The notes beneath the pieces were generated by a model that did not search any database, had not been told where the DNA came from, and saw only the letters and a list, made by a program, of their open reading frames with translations. Below, piece after piece: positions 33,485 to 40,857 of a stretch of 64,000 bases of DNA; the stretch's first letter is position 1, and each line of letters opens with the position of its first letter. Position numbers and translations under genes: made by a program. Source of the stretch: a virus; IMG/VR virus record IMGVR_UViG_3300043607_000045, positions 1-64,000 of that record. One strand, 5' to 3'.

Positions 33485-34638
33485 CACAGCCCTTGTCGGA
33501 TCCACCCCTGCCACCGCGGCCAGAGGCTCGTCCACTCCAGATGGGCGACCGCCCCGCGGCAGTAGCCCTGCACCGTCGCCGACCCGACCGCCTCTTCCCA
33601 CTCCAGCACGCGCTCGATCGCGTTGGCGACGTCCTCGGCCCGGAACAGCGGCCGCTGGAGCGCATAGGTGCCCTCCAGGCGCAGCTCCCGCACCGGGAAG
33701 CGCCACTCGCGCCGGGGGATCAGTTCACGGCCGCCGGCGTAGTCGCCATGCACGACCGGCACCCCCGCCGCCAAACTCTCCACGATCGGATACCCAAAGC
33801 CCTCGCCCAGGCCCGGCGCGATCGTGACCGCGCACTGCTGATAGAGGGCTTGGAGCTGGGGATCCGAATAGTTCTCGGTGCTGACGGTGACCCGCTTCGC
33901 CAGCCCGCAGTCCATCACCAACTGCTGGACGCTCCACGCCTTGACCAGGATGTCGGTGTGCAGCCAGCCATACACCGGGATCCCTCGGGCCTGTAGCTCC
34001 GCCAGGGTCTGGAAGTAGAGCCCGAGATCCTTCCGGGGCTGGTTGGTCGCGACACAGCCGATGAGTAGATCCCGCTGCTTGAAGTGGGGCCCGAGCTGTT
34101 GGCGCGCCCACTCGGCCGAATATTCGGATCCCAGCAGTCCCGTCGCGCTGAGCCCGTGAGGCAGGTAGGGCACAGGGTCTCGCAGGGTGTGGATGATCTC
34201 GCTCCCCCAGCGGCCATACGCAATCACCCGATCGGCCAACTGCAGCGCCTGCCCGCCTGGCCCGCCGATCGTCCCGTTGCGGTTCTGGGCGTCGATCGCC
34301 GCATAGCTCCACAGCTGCACCAGCCCGCCGAGGATCCCGTGATAGTAGGCCAGCCGGCTGGGATCCCAGATCACCCAGATCACCCCGGGCCGGTCGCCAA
34401 AGTAGCTGCGGTAGATCTGCTCGACGTAGCTGGCCCCCCAATCCTCGCCGCGGTGCAGCCGTTCGTCCAGGGGGAAGTGGGGCCACTCCGTCCAGACTGG
34501 TGGCACAGGCCCCCCGACGGAGATCAGCTCCACCGGCAGATCGCTCGTGACGATCCGCCGGCCGAGATCTCGGAGGATCCGCCCAAGTCCCGTCGGCTCG
34601 GTCGGCCCGTCGCCCACCAGCAGGAGGGGCGTCTTCAT
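33484..34638 (-). CDS. GT4-like glycosyltransferase (second)
   Basis: The 384-residue GT-B protein has LLLVGDGPTEPTGLGRIL at its start, LLIGCVATNQPRKDLGLYF at the beginning of the second Rossmann half, and GLGEGFGYPIVESLAAGVPVV, which gives the E-x7-E donor site of GT4 enzymes. It is the most upstream glycosyltransferase of the leftward run and overlaps the lipoprotein start by one base. Confidence 0.87.
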   Translation of the reverse strand: MKTPLLLVGDGPTEPTGLGRILRDLGRRIVTSDLPVELISVGGPVPPVWTEWPHFPLDERLHRGEDWGASYVEQIYRSYFGDRPGVIWVIWDPSRLAYYHGILGGLVQLWSYAAIDAQNRNGTIGGPGGQALQLADRVIAYGRWGSEIIHTLRDPVPYLPHGLSATGLLGSEYSAEWARQQLGPHFKQRDLLIGCVATNQPRKDLGLYFQTLAELQARGIPVYGWLHTDILVKAWSVQQLVMDCGLAKRVTVSTENYSDPQLQALYQQCAVTIAPGLGEGFGYPIVESLAAGVPVVHGDYAGGRELIPRREWRFPVRELRLEGTYALQRPLFRAEDVANAIERVLEWEEAVGSATVQGYCRGAVAHLEWTSLWPRWQGWIRQGL

Positions 34639-34641
34639 GGG

Positions 34642-34911
34642 CTATCCCTGCGGCGCGGCGGGCGTGTCAGCGCCGACGGGCGGGGCGCCGGCGGGCGGTG
34701 CCTGAGTGGTCCCGGCCGCGCGTCTTGGCGCTCTCGCCTGGGCCGGCTGGCCCGCCGCCGGTTCCTTCGCCGGCTTGTCCGGCTTGGCCTTGGGCTCCCG
34801 CTGCCGGATCGCCCGTCCCGCCAGCTGCAGCGCCAGCTTCGCCGCCTCCAGGGGGGCCTTCTCGAAGTAGTCGAGCACCGCGATCACGGTCGGTTCCTGT
34901 TTCCTCGGCAT
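34642..34911 (-). CDS. basic helical protein with Pro/Ala tail
   Basis: AAGGAGA lies about six bases before ATG 34911. The 89-residue product has a short helical head (TVIAVLDYFEKAPLEAAKLAL) and a Lys/Pro/Ala-rich tail. It may bind nucleic acid or a partner protein. No family recognised. Confidence 0.65.
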   Translation of the reverse strand: MPRKQEPTVIAVLDYFEKAPLEAAKLALQLAGRAIRQREPKAKPDKPAKEPAAGQPAQARAPRRAAGTTQAPPAGAPPVGADTPAAPQG

Positions 34912-35059
34912 TCTGATCTCCTTCTGCTCTCAGCGCGATCCCGTGCATGTCGATGACGTCGCGATCGAAGGCGTGGTCGTAGTTCGCGTTGCGAAGCAGC
35001 CGGGCGATCTCCGCGAAGGTCGCCCGGCTGACGTCGAGGATCGCGTAGGTGTGCGGCAC
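34667..35059 (-). CDS. small conserved protein with run-on C-terminus
   Basis: The first 48 residues (MPHTYAILDVSRATFAEIAR, then DRDVIDMHGIALRAE) look like a complete conserved phage microprotein. After this the frame has no stop and runs 245 bases over the next gene, where codon use favours that other gene. The run-on is probably a lost stop or a one-base indel, since a TGA appears at once in the next frame (CGCTGA). The conserved part is likely functional. Confidence 0.55.
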   Translation of the reverse strand: MPHTYAILDVSRATFAEIARLLRNANYDHAFDRDVIDMHGIALRAEGDQNAEETGTDRDRGARLLREGPPGGGEAGAAAGGTGDPAAGAQGQAGQAGEGTGGGPAGPGESAKTRGRDHSGTARRRPARRR

Positions 35060-35076
35060 CCTGATCCCCCTGATCC

Positions 35077-35742
35077 CTACGCCCGAATGTTATCGAGGTT
35101 GGCGAAGCACCGCAGCATCGCGCCGCAGGTGCACTGGATCTGGGTCGGCACGTTGCCGGTCGCATCCTTCCCGCCGCCCGGGAGATCCTCCTGATAGAAG
35201 GACGTCCCACAGCCCTTTTTCCCCTCGACCTCCTGCACGTTGCCGGCGGCATCCTTGACCCGGATATTCCGGTCGGCGCTGCATTTCCAGGAGAAGCGGA
35301 TGTCGGCGCCGAAGTCCTTCTTCGCCTGCAGCTTCATCACGTCGATGTACGCCTTGTTGTTGGCGGGCTTCTGCTGCACCTTGAGCGCGCGCAACAGGTA
35401 GTCCATATCGCTGGCGATGATGCTCTTGTCCTTCCCGCGGGAGCGCTCCTCGTTGCTCATCCGCACCTCGAAGGGCTCGTTGTTGCTCTTGCCCCCCGGG
35501 CTCTGCACGATCACCAGCGGGTGATCCTTGTCGAAGATCGCCCGGATCCGCTGGGGCGGGGTCTTGGTCGGCGTGTCGTAGACGTCCCAGATCGCGCTGA
35601 GATCATCGGGCAGCTTGAACCGGTAGGATCCCGGCTGCGGGGGTTCCCGGAAGCTCCCGAAGTCCGGGAGGTCGGCCAGCGCCTGGCCTGCGGTTGGCAG
35701 CGCCTCGTCTTTCAGTCCCAGATCCTGCAAACTCTTTCCCAT
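35077..35742 (-). CDS. conserved phage protein with C-terminal Cys cluster
   Basis: GAGGAG lies about ten bases upstream of ATG 35742. The 221-residue product has an ordered middle (FDKDHPLVIVQSPGGKSNNE) and a C-terminal part with Cys at FSWKCSADR, KGCGTSF and IQCTCGAML, probably one zinc site. It follows the P-loop ATPase gene in the same direction, so a DNA-metabolism role such as ssDNA binding is possible. I could not assign a family. Confidence 0.65.
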   Translation of the reverse strand: MGKSLQDLGLKDEALPTAGQALADLPDFGSFREPPQPGSYRFKLPDDLSAIWDVYDTPTKTPPQRIRAIFDKDHPLVIVQSPGGKSNNEPFEVRMSNEERSRGKDKSIIASDMDYLLRALKVQQKPANNKAYIDVMKLQAKKDFGADIRFSWKCSADRNIRVKDAAGNVQEVEGKKGCGTSFYQEDLPGGGKDATGNVPTQIQCTCGAMLRCFANLDNIRA

Positions 35743-35914
35743 AAACTCGACTCCTCTACTGGACGAATGAACGAATGAACGACTCTACGAAAGCGATCCC
35801 CCTACGCGGTCACGGTCCACGCCTACGCATCGAGCGTCACCATGCGTCCTGCAGGGGGCAGCCAGGGGCTGGTCCGGTCCTGCGTCTGGTCCGGCTATTG
35901 GCCCCCGCTGATCC
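35743..35914 (-). other. non-coding spacer with short direct repeats
   Basis: No convincing gene fits this 172-base gap. It holds a tandem repeat GAATGAAC/GAATGAAC (about 35765-35780) directly upstream of the next gene's ribosome site, and two GGTCCGG/GGTCCTG-like words. It may be a promoter or processing region inside the leftward operon. I see no clear -35/-10 pair. Confidence 0.4.
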
Positions 35915-37507
35915 CTACGCGGATCCGGGCACCTTCATCGGCGGCCGCATCCCCGGCGGTGGTGGGCTCGTGGTGCCGGTGGGGACCGCCGCAGCCGGGA
36001 CCGGAGCAGCCGGCGACGCCGTCACGGGTGCGGCAGCCACGGGGGCGGGCGCAGCGGCGACAGGGGGCACAGCTGGTGGTGCGGACGCTGCGGCGGTCTC
36101 CACCGGCGCCATGGTCGCCGGCATCAGCACCGGCGCGCCTTTCCGGGCGCGTGGCCGCGCGACCATCAGCCCGGGCGCGCCAGCGGCCGCGGGGACGTTG
36201 GGCGCGGCGATGGGTGCGGAGGTCGACGGCGCCCCTCCAACTGGCATGGCAGGACCAGCGGCCGGGACGGGACCTGCAGCCGTGACTGCTGCAGGCAGGG
36301 GCGCCGCCGAGCCGTTGGCGGCCGGCTCTACGGTGAACGGCTCGCCATACTCCATGATCTGGTTGGGGATCCCGGGTGCGCCGGGCAGCTCTTCGAGCAG
36401 GCTCCGCCGGAGATCCTCGTCGAGCATCTTGAAGACGGATCCCAGGTTCACCACCGTATACGGTTGGTTGGCCTCTTGACTCGGGTCGACCAGCTTGTCG
36501 GGGACGCCGGTGGGGCTCGCGCTCGTCTTCAGCAGGTGCCTCCGCCCTTGGGGATCCACGAACGGCCGCAGATAGAGCGCGAAACACGGTCGGCCCTGAT
36601 CGTCGTTGATCTTCCCCGTCTCGGCTACATTGCCAAACCACGCGCTGGCCTCGTCGGTCGCCGCGCGCCCGGGCAGCTTCGCGCCCACGATCGGCAGGCC
36701 ACCCTCGTCGGTCGCCTCCATCGCCAGCGCGGTGAAGACGGGACCTTCCACCAGGTAGGGAATGCTCAGGCTGTTGTTGACGAACTGGTGCGCGCGGGTC
36801 TGCCCGAAGCCGACGTCGGCGCGGTTGTTGCCGCCGAACTTATGCTGGCCCGAGGTGACCACGCCACCGAAGGCGCTCTTCTCGCCGCCGATCAACCCCT
36901 CGCCGCGTTGGATGTCCATGTGATCGAGCACGACGTCGCCCATGGAGGTTAAGCCGTCGAAGCCGACGCCGCCCACGGCCTCAAACCCTTTGGTGCGCGC
37001 CGACTCCTCGCGCACTCGTAGCTCGTTCTGCTGCACAAAGGCGCCGCAGGGTGTGCAGAACATCGGCGTAATCAGACTGACCGCCGGTACCACACACAGC
37101 CCGTGTCCCTTGCTGCAGGTGACGTGATACTTCACGGTGACCGGCGGCACCAGCTGCACCGCGGGCGAGGTCTCGCCGGTCTCGGCGTTGATCTTGGCCG
37201 GCCAGTAGCCGCGGCTCGCCAGATACATGGTCTCCAGCCCGAGCCCGGGGCCCGATCGCGTGCGGGCGCGCCAGTAGCGGATCAGCCCCTGCTTCATCCG
37301 CTTCTGCACGTCGGTGGGGATCGCGCCACCGTCCCAGCTATAGAGTAGCAGCACCTTCTTGTGCGTCTCCCAGAGGTACTCGGAGAAGCCCTTGAACAGG
37401 GTGGTCTTGCCGGATCCCGGGACCCCGATCACCAGGGTCGCGGTAAAGATCCGGTTCATCACACGGGCGATCTCGGTCTGGGGATCCGTTGTCGCGGGCT
37501 CAGTCAT
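35915..37507 (-). CDS. P-loop ATPase (Sak4/AAA_24-like) with Pro/Ala tail
   Basis: The 530-residue protein has Walker A IGVPGSGKTTLF (residues about 28-39) and KVLLLYSWDGG after it. A Cys-rich insert (VTCSKGHGLC, then FCTPCGAF) may bind zinc. The region 240-350 (IPYLVEGPVFTALAMEATDE, then GRAATDEASAWFGNV) is a conserved block I associate with Sak4-like phage recombination ATPases. The last 150 residues are Ala/Pro-rich and probably disordered. It likely partners the Cas4-like nuclease and helicase in DNA recombination or repair. Confidence 0.7.
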   Translation of the reverse strand: MTEPATTDPQTEIARVMNRIFTATLVIGVPGSGKTTLFKGFSEYLWETHKKVLLLYSWDGGAIPTDVQKRMKQGLIRYWRARTRSGPGLGLETMYLASRGYWPAKINAETGETSPAVQLVPPVTVKYHVTCSKGHGLCVVPAVSLITPMFCTPCGAFVQQNELRVREESARTKGFEAVGGVGFDGLTSMGDVVLDHMDIQRGEGLIGGEKSAFGGVVTSGQHKFGGNNRADVGFGQTRAHQFVNNSLSIPYLVEGPVFTALAMEATDEGGLPIVGAKLPGRAATDEASAWFGNVAETGKINDDQGRPCFALYLRPFVDPQGRRHLLKTSASPTGVPDKLVDPSQEANQPYTVVNLGSVFKMLDEDLRRSLLEELPGAPGIPNQIMEYGEPFTVEPAANGSAAPLPAAVTAAGPVPAAGPAMPVGGAPSTSAPIAAPNVPAAAGAPGLMVARPRARKGAPVLMPATMAPVETAAASAPPAVPPVAAAPAPVAAAPVTASPAAPVPAAAVPTGTTSPPPPGMRPPMKVPGSA

Positions 37508-37691
37508 CGGTGTCCTTCTGCTTCTGGGCGTCCCACACGGCGGAGGGAGGCGCAGTATGTCTGGTGATGAGGATCTCTGTCAAGTCTTTTGGGGGATCCG
37601 CACGGGGATCTTTAATCCGGCGCATCCAGTGGATCTCGATGGTCTCGTCGGTGGAGGCGTCGACCACGCGGATCCGGCTGGGATCAGTCAC
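37500..37691 (-). CDS. 63-residue small protein
   Basis: GTG 37691 overlaps the upstream stop (GTGA). The product begins TDPSRIRVVDASTDETIEI and ends in a polar tail. It overlaps the ATPase start by eight bases. Function unknown. Confidence 0.62.
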   Translation of the reverse strand: MTDPSRIRVVDASTDETIEIHWMRRIKDPRADPPKDLTEILITRHTAPPSAVWDAQKQKDTDD

Positions 37692-38335
37692 AGCTGCGCC
37701 TGCAGTCGGGCGATCAGCTCGTCGACTTCGCTCGCCGAGCACCACTCGCCCGAGGTGATCTCCTCCGGCCCCTGGCTGAGGATCTGATCCTTGAAGATCT
37801 CCAGCGCGGCGATGATGGTCCGCTGCGCCTTGGTGTGCGGGGCCAGCGTCTCGACGGGCGCCGGCGTCTGCTCGGCCTCCAGGTCGGCCGCGCGCTTGCT
37901 CAGGCGCAGCGCGAAGTCGTAGCCTGCGAGGAAGGCGCCCGCCGGATCGGTGAGGTGGTGCTGCTCGGCCCAGGCGCAGGCGATCGCATAGGCCGGGTGT
38001 AGTTCTGCGGGGGTGCCGATGCCGGCCGCCGGTGGGGGATCCCACTGGATCGCGCCGTTGTCATCCAGCGGCCGCCCGTGCAGCCGGCCACTCCCCGGCC
38101 GGCGCTCGACCTCGGGCGGGGGCGGCTGGCCGATATGGCGCCCCGGCTTGCCACTCCCGCAATGCACACAGCCCAGCGGGATCGGCCCCTCGTTCTGCAC
38201 CCCGCACGCGGGACACTTCCAGGGCGCGTGCTCGTGCGCTTCCGGCCCGTCGTACTTCCCTGTGCTAATCTCGCCGCCGGTCGCGCCCATCAACGGCTCG
38301 CCGCCGTAGAAGGACCGGGATCCCACTTCAGCCAT
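37688..38335 (-). CDS. zinc-finger protein, unknown
   Basis: The 215-residue product has WKCPACGVQNEGPIPLGCVHC near residue 40, a RanBP2-like four-Cys ribbon. A helical second half follows (PAYAIACAWAEQHH, then KAQRTIIAALEIFKDQIL). It starts directly after the next upstream gene without a gap. A regulatory or DNA-binding role is possible. Confidence 0.68.
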   Translation of the reverse strand: MAEVGSRSFYGGEPLMGATGGEISTGKYDGPEAHEHAPWKCPACGVQNEGPIPLGCVHCGSGKPGRHIGQPPPPEVERRPGSGRLHGRPLDDNGAIQWDPPPAAGIGTPAELHPAYAIACAWAEQHHLTDPAGAFLAGYDFALRLSKRAADLEAEQTPAPVETLAPHTKAQRTIIAALEIFKDQILSQGPEEITSGEWCSASEVDELIARLQAQL

Positions 38336-38845
38336 CTAGTCCTCCACCTCGGGCTCCAGCCCAGCGGCCTGCTCCGCCGTGGCGACCTGCTTCTCGATCT
38401 CGCTGGTGGAGTACTCGTGCGTCTCGATGAACTTCGCCACGGCGTCCGAGGCGACATGCTTGGCCTTCAGTAGCTTGGCGTACTCCGTGTGCTCGGCTGA
38501 ACTCAGCCGCTTGAAGAGCTTGTCGCTGTACTCGACCGTGTCGGCCTTCTTGTCGGTGACGCGCCGGTACAGCACTACCCGATTGCGCGCATGGATCCCG
38601 GTGATCAGCACGTCGATCGTCTGTCCGTCGCCCTCTTGGTTCCACTTCCGGCTCTTGACCACGGTCGCCAGCAGCGCCAGCTTCACGGTTTTCTTGCGCT
38701 GACTCCGCGCGATCTTCTGTTTTAGCTTCTCCAGGGTATCGGCCTTGATCCGCTCCCCGTCGATCGTCGTGGAGAAGTCGCCCGAGGTCTCCTGCAGCTC
38801 GATGGGGTACTTGACGCCGTCGTGCTCGTAGGTGCTGATCCTCAT
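38336..38845 (-). CDS. conserved protein, unknown
   Basis: ATG 38845 overlaps the nuclease stop (ATGA). The 169-residue product has a small N-terminal beta domain (ISTYEHDGVKYPIELQETSG) and a long helical second half rich in Lys/Glu. No known family is recognised; tight coupling to the nuclease suggests a partner in DNA processing. Confidence 0.68.
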   Translation of the reverse strand: MRISTYEHDGVKYPIELQETSGDFSTTIDGERIKADTLEKLKQKIARSQRKKTVKLALLATVVKSRKWNQEGDGQTIDVLITGIHARNRVVLYRRVTDKKADTVEYSDKLFKRLSSAEHTEYAKLLKAKHVASDAVAKFIETHEYSTSEIEKQVATAEQAAGLEPEVED

Positions 38846-40254
38846 TCGACTTCTCCCTCTGACTCCGCGGCCTCTTCCGTGAGCAGCCCTCGCGCCACCG
38901 CCTGATCCAGCTCGGTGGTGTGGTGCGGCCGCCTCGGCACGTACTGCCCGGATCCCAGGGGATCCTGCCAGCCCTCCTCTTTGTGGCAGATCCCATACAT
39001 CTCGCACTGATGGTCTCTGCCAAACGGCCGGCAATTCCAGCTCTGGGGGATCAGCGTATCCAGGATGGTCTGAAACTCGGGGCTCTCCCATTTGTGCTGC
39101 TGCTGCGCCTCGTAGAGCGTCCAGAGCGTCTGCTGCCAGCGATCCTCTTCGCCGATCATGCTGGTCCGCACGCTGGCGATCTGGTGATCCTGCCGGTTCA
39201 TCGGCCCGAGCAAAAAGCAGACCTTCTCGATCACGCTGGTCGGCAGCATCCGGACCCAGAACTCCTCGGGCGTGAGCTGGGGATCCTGCTGGTGGTAGGC
39301 GGTCCAGGTGGTGAAGTCGCCGTCGCCGATCTCCCAAACGCCCGCCCGCTTGTGCGCCCGGCTCGCCCGCTTCAGCTCGCCGTTGTCGTCGATCCACTCG
39401 TAGGCCGGCAGCCAGTCGTCCCCGATCAGGGGCGGATTCCCCGGCCGCTTGTAGCCGTAGCACAACGCGCTCAGCTGCTTGCGCCGCCCCTCCGGGTCGT
39501 TCTTGTCCCGGCGCCGCGCCCCCTTCTGCAGCCCGATGATGTACAGCTCGGTGACCTCGGCCCCCCACTGCTTGACCGCATCCAGGGTGCCGAGCCCCAG
39601 CTGGGGATCGCTCTCCCACTGGTCGGTCCAGGCGTCGCTCTCCCATCCCGTCGTCTTCACCTCGAAGTACGCGCAGGTGGTCGCGCCCCTGCGCTGGGCC
39701 ACGATGTCGTTGCGCAGCATGAGGAACTTCCCGTAGCACCCCCGCGCCATGTGCTCGACGGCCGGCAGCGGCCCCGCCCCACAAGTGCAGGTCAGCAGAT
39801 GGAGGCGTTCCAGCTCGCAGCTCAGGAGTCGATAGCTCGTGTGTAGCCAGGGGAGGAACTTCAGCCGCAGCGCCCACAGCAGCCCGCTGATGAGCGCCTT
39901 CTGCTCGATGATGGTCTCGGCGGTGTGCTCACCGCCCAGGATGCCCAAAAACCCCTTGGCCTCGACGCGCGCCACGTAGCTGGCGCAGGTCTCGGCGACG
40001 ATCGCCCGGGTCTCCTCCAGGGTGGGCAGGCGGTCGTGCAGCCGCAGGATCTCCCCGAACAGGAAGACCCCCTCGTGCACGTAGATCCCGGTCGCTAGGG
40101 GGAGCGAGTCGTTGCGGTTGGTGATGCCGTAGCCGGTGGGGCCCCAGTGATAGCCGAGGTAGCGCTGCCGGCCGCAGCGTCCCGTGCCGAGCTTGTAGCG
40201 CGATCGGTCGAGCAGCCAGAGCGTGGTCGGGGTCGGGGTCGCCGACGTGGTCAT
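38842..40254 (-). CDS. Cas4/PD-(D/E)XK-like nuclease
   Basis: ATG 40254 has GAGAGG about eight bases upstream. The 470-residue protein shows an N-terminal VHEGVFLFGEIL helix, and CAYFEVKTTGWES about residue 215, where E-V-K fits the E-x-K catalytic pair. C-terminal SWNCRPFGRDHQCEMYGICH supplies Cys residues, which with an upstream Cys (LTCTCGAGP) could form the 4Fe-4S cluster of Cas4/AddB-type nucleases. It probably trims DNA ends for recombination with the ATPase and helicase. Confidence 0.75.
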   Translation of the reverse strand: MTTSATPTPTTLWLLDRSRYKLGTGRCGRQRYLGYHWGPTGYGITNRNDSLPLATGIYVHEGVFLFGEILRLHDRLPTLEETRAIVAETCASYVARVEAKGFLGILGGEHTAETIIEQKALISGLLWALRLKFLPWLHTSYRLLSCELERLHLLTCTCGAGPLPAVEHMARGCYGKFLMLRNDIVAQRRGATTCAYFEVKTTGWESDAWTDQWESDPQLGLGTLDAVKQWGAEVTELYIIGLQKGARRRDKNDPEGRRKQLSALCYGYKRPGNPPLIGDDWLPAYEWIDDNGELKRASRAHKRAGVWEIGDGDFTTWTAYHQQDPQLTPEEFWVRMLPTSVIEKVCFLLGPMNRQDHQIASVRTSMIGEEDRWQQTLWTLYEAQQQHKWESPEFQTILDTLIPQSWNCRPFGRDHQCEMYGICHKEEGWQDPLGSGQYVPRRPHHTTELDQAVARGLLTEEAAESEGEVE

Positions 40255-40321
40255 CTGGGGCCTCTCTGGGTGTCTGGGTGCGTCTGGAGCTTCTCTGTCT
40301 GCCGGCGCCATTGGGCGCTGC

Positions 40322-40609
40322 CTACGGTGGCCCGAGCGCCTCCAGGGCCGTCTGCAGCTCGCGGGGGCCGATTCTGGCGGCCGCCTCGAAAAATGCGCGC
40401 ATGGCCTCGCGCAGCGCGATCGCCTCCGCCATCGTCTGGCAGTCCACCGTCCAGCTCACCCCGGCCCACATGCGGTGCTGACCGAGGGTCCGGCGGAAGA
40501 TGCTCGGTTGCACGCGGATCCGGATGGTCTCCCCCGCCTTGCGCTCGGTGTCCGCGTCCTGCAGGGGCTCGTCAATGTGGTCGACGTCGGCGCTATAGCT
40601 CATCTGCAT
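40322..40609 (-). CDS. first gene of the leftward sub-operon, unknown
   Basis: The 95-residue product is helical at its C-terminus (QTMAEAIALREAMRAFFEAAAR) with a beta segment before it (ETIRIRVQPS). ATG 40609 or 40603 is the start; neither has a ribosome site, and the predicted transcription start lies only a few bases upstream, so translation may be leaderless. It is a candidate early regulator. Confidence 0.65.
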   Translation of the reverse strand: MQMSYSADVDHIDEPLQDADTERKAGETIRIRVQPSIFRRTLGQHRMWAGVSWTVDCQTMAEAIALREAMRAFFEAAARIGPRELQTALEALGPP

Positions 40610-40621
40610 GATCGGCCCATA

Positions 40622-40650
40622 CTTCTATCACACGGTGTTAATGATGTCAA
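40622..40650 (-). promoter_or_regulatory. leftward sigma70-type promoter
   Basis: On the minus strand a perfect TTGACA (40650-40645) is followed by 17 bases and TAGAAG (40627-40622). The start of transcription would be near 40615, six bases before ATG 40609. The same design (TTGACA, 17-base spacer, no leader) occurs at 46963-46991. Confidence 0.6.
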
Positions 40651-40671
40651 GCTAGGAAGGCTCGGCTGTAG

Positions 40672-40687
40672 TGTTCCACATGGAACA
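40672..40687. promoter_or_regulatory. parS-like palindrome
   Basis: The word TGTTCCACATGGAACA has 6-bp inverted arms (TGTTCC and GGAACA) around ACAT. It differs from the bacterial parS form TGTTCCACGTGGAACA at one central base. It lies midway between the two divergent promoters of the RepA-like gene and the leftward operon. It may be a partition site or an operator; no ParA or ParB gene is visible in this window. Confidence 0.5.
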
Positions 40688-40740
40688 TTCGAGGCGCACG
40701 TCATCCGCTGGAAGCGCAGTAGAACGCTACAGGGTGGGGC

Positions 40741-40768
40741 TTGCGTGGGGAGGAGCGGGGGGTATATA
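40741..40768 (+). promoter_or_regulatory. rightward promoter of the RepA-like gene
   Basis: TTGCGT (40741-40746), 16 bases and TATATA (40763-40768) form a fair sigma70-type promoter. The TATATA stands out in very GC-rich surroundings. The leader is about 80 bases and ends with AGGAG seven bases before ATG 40858. Confidence 0.5.
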
Positions 40769-40857
40769 ACCGGTCTTTCGCAGGAAGCGTGGGACGGTGC
40801 CACCCGGCCAGAGTGCACCGCCCCTAGACCCGTCACAGGTGAAGCAGGAGCTACTTC

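Noticed and set aside
38846-39877. N-terminal extension of the 169-residue protein to 39877
   Set aside because: It lies over the nuclease in another frame and is Arg/Gly-rich; ATG 38845 is coupled to the nuclease stop.
40672-40687. LexA-type operator
   Set aside because: The arms TGTTCC/GGAACA with a 4-base centre do not match the usual LexA boxes; a parS-like reading fits better.
40223-40857. Rightward open frame that runs into the start of the RepA-like gene
   Set aside because: It crosses the control region, lacks a ribosome site and overlaps the RepA-like gene out of frame.
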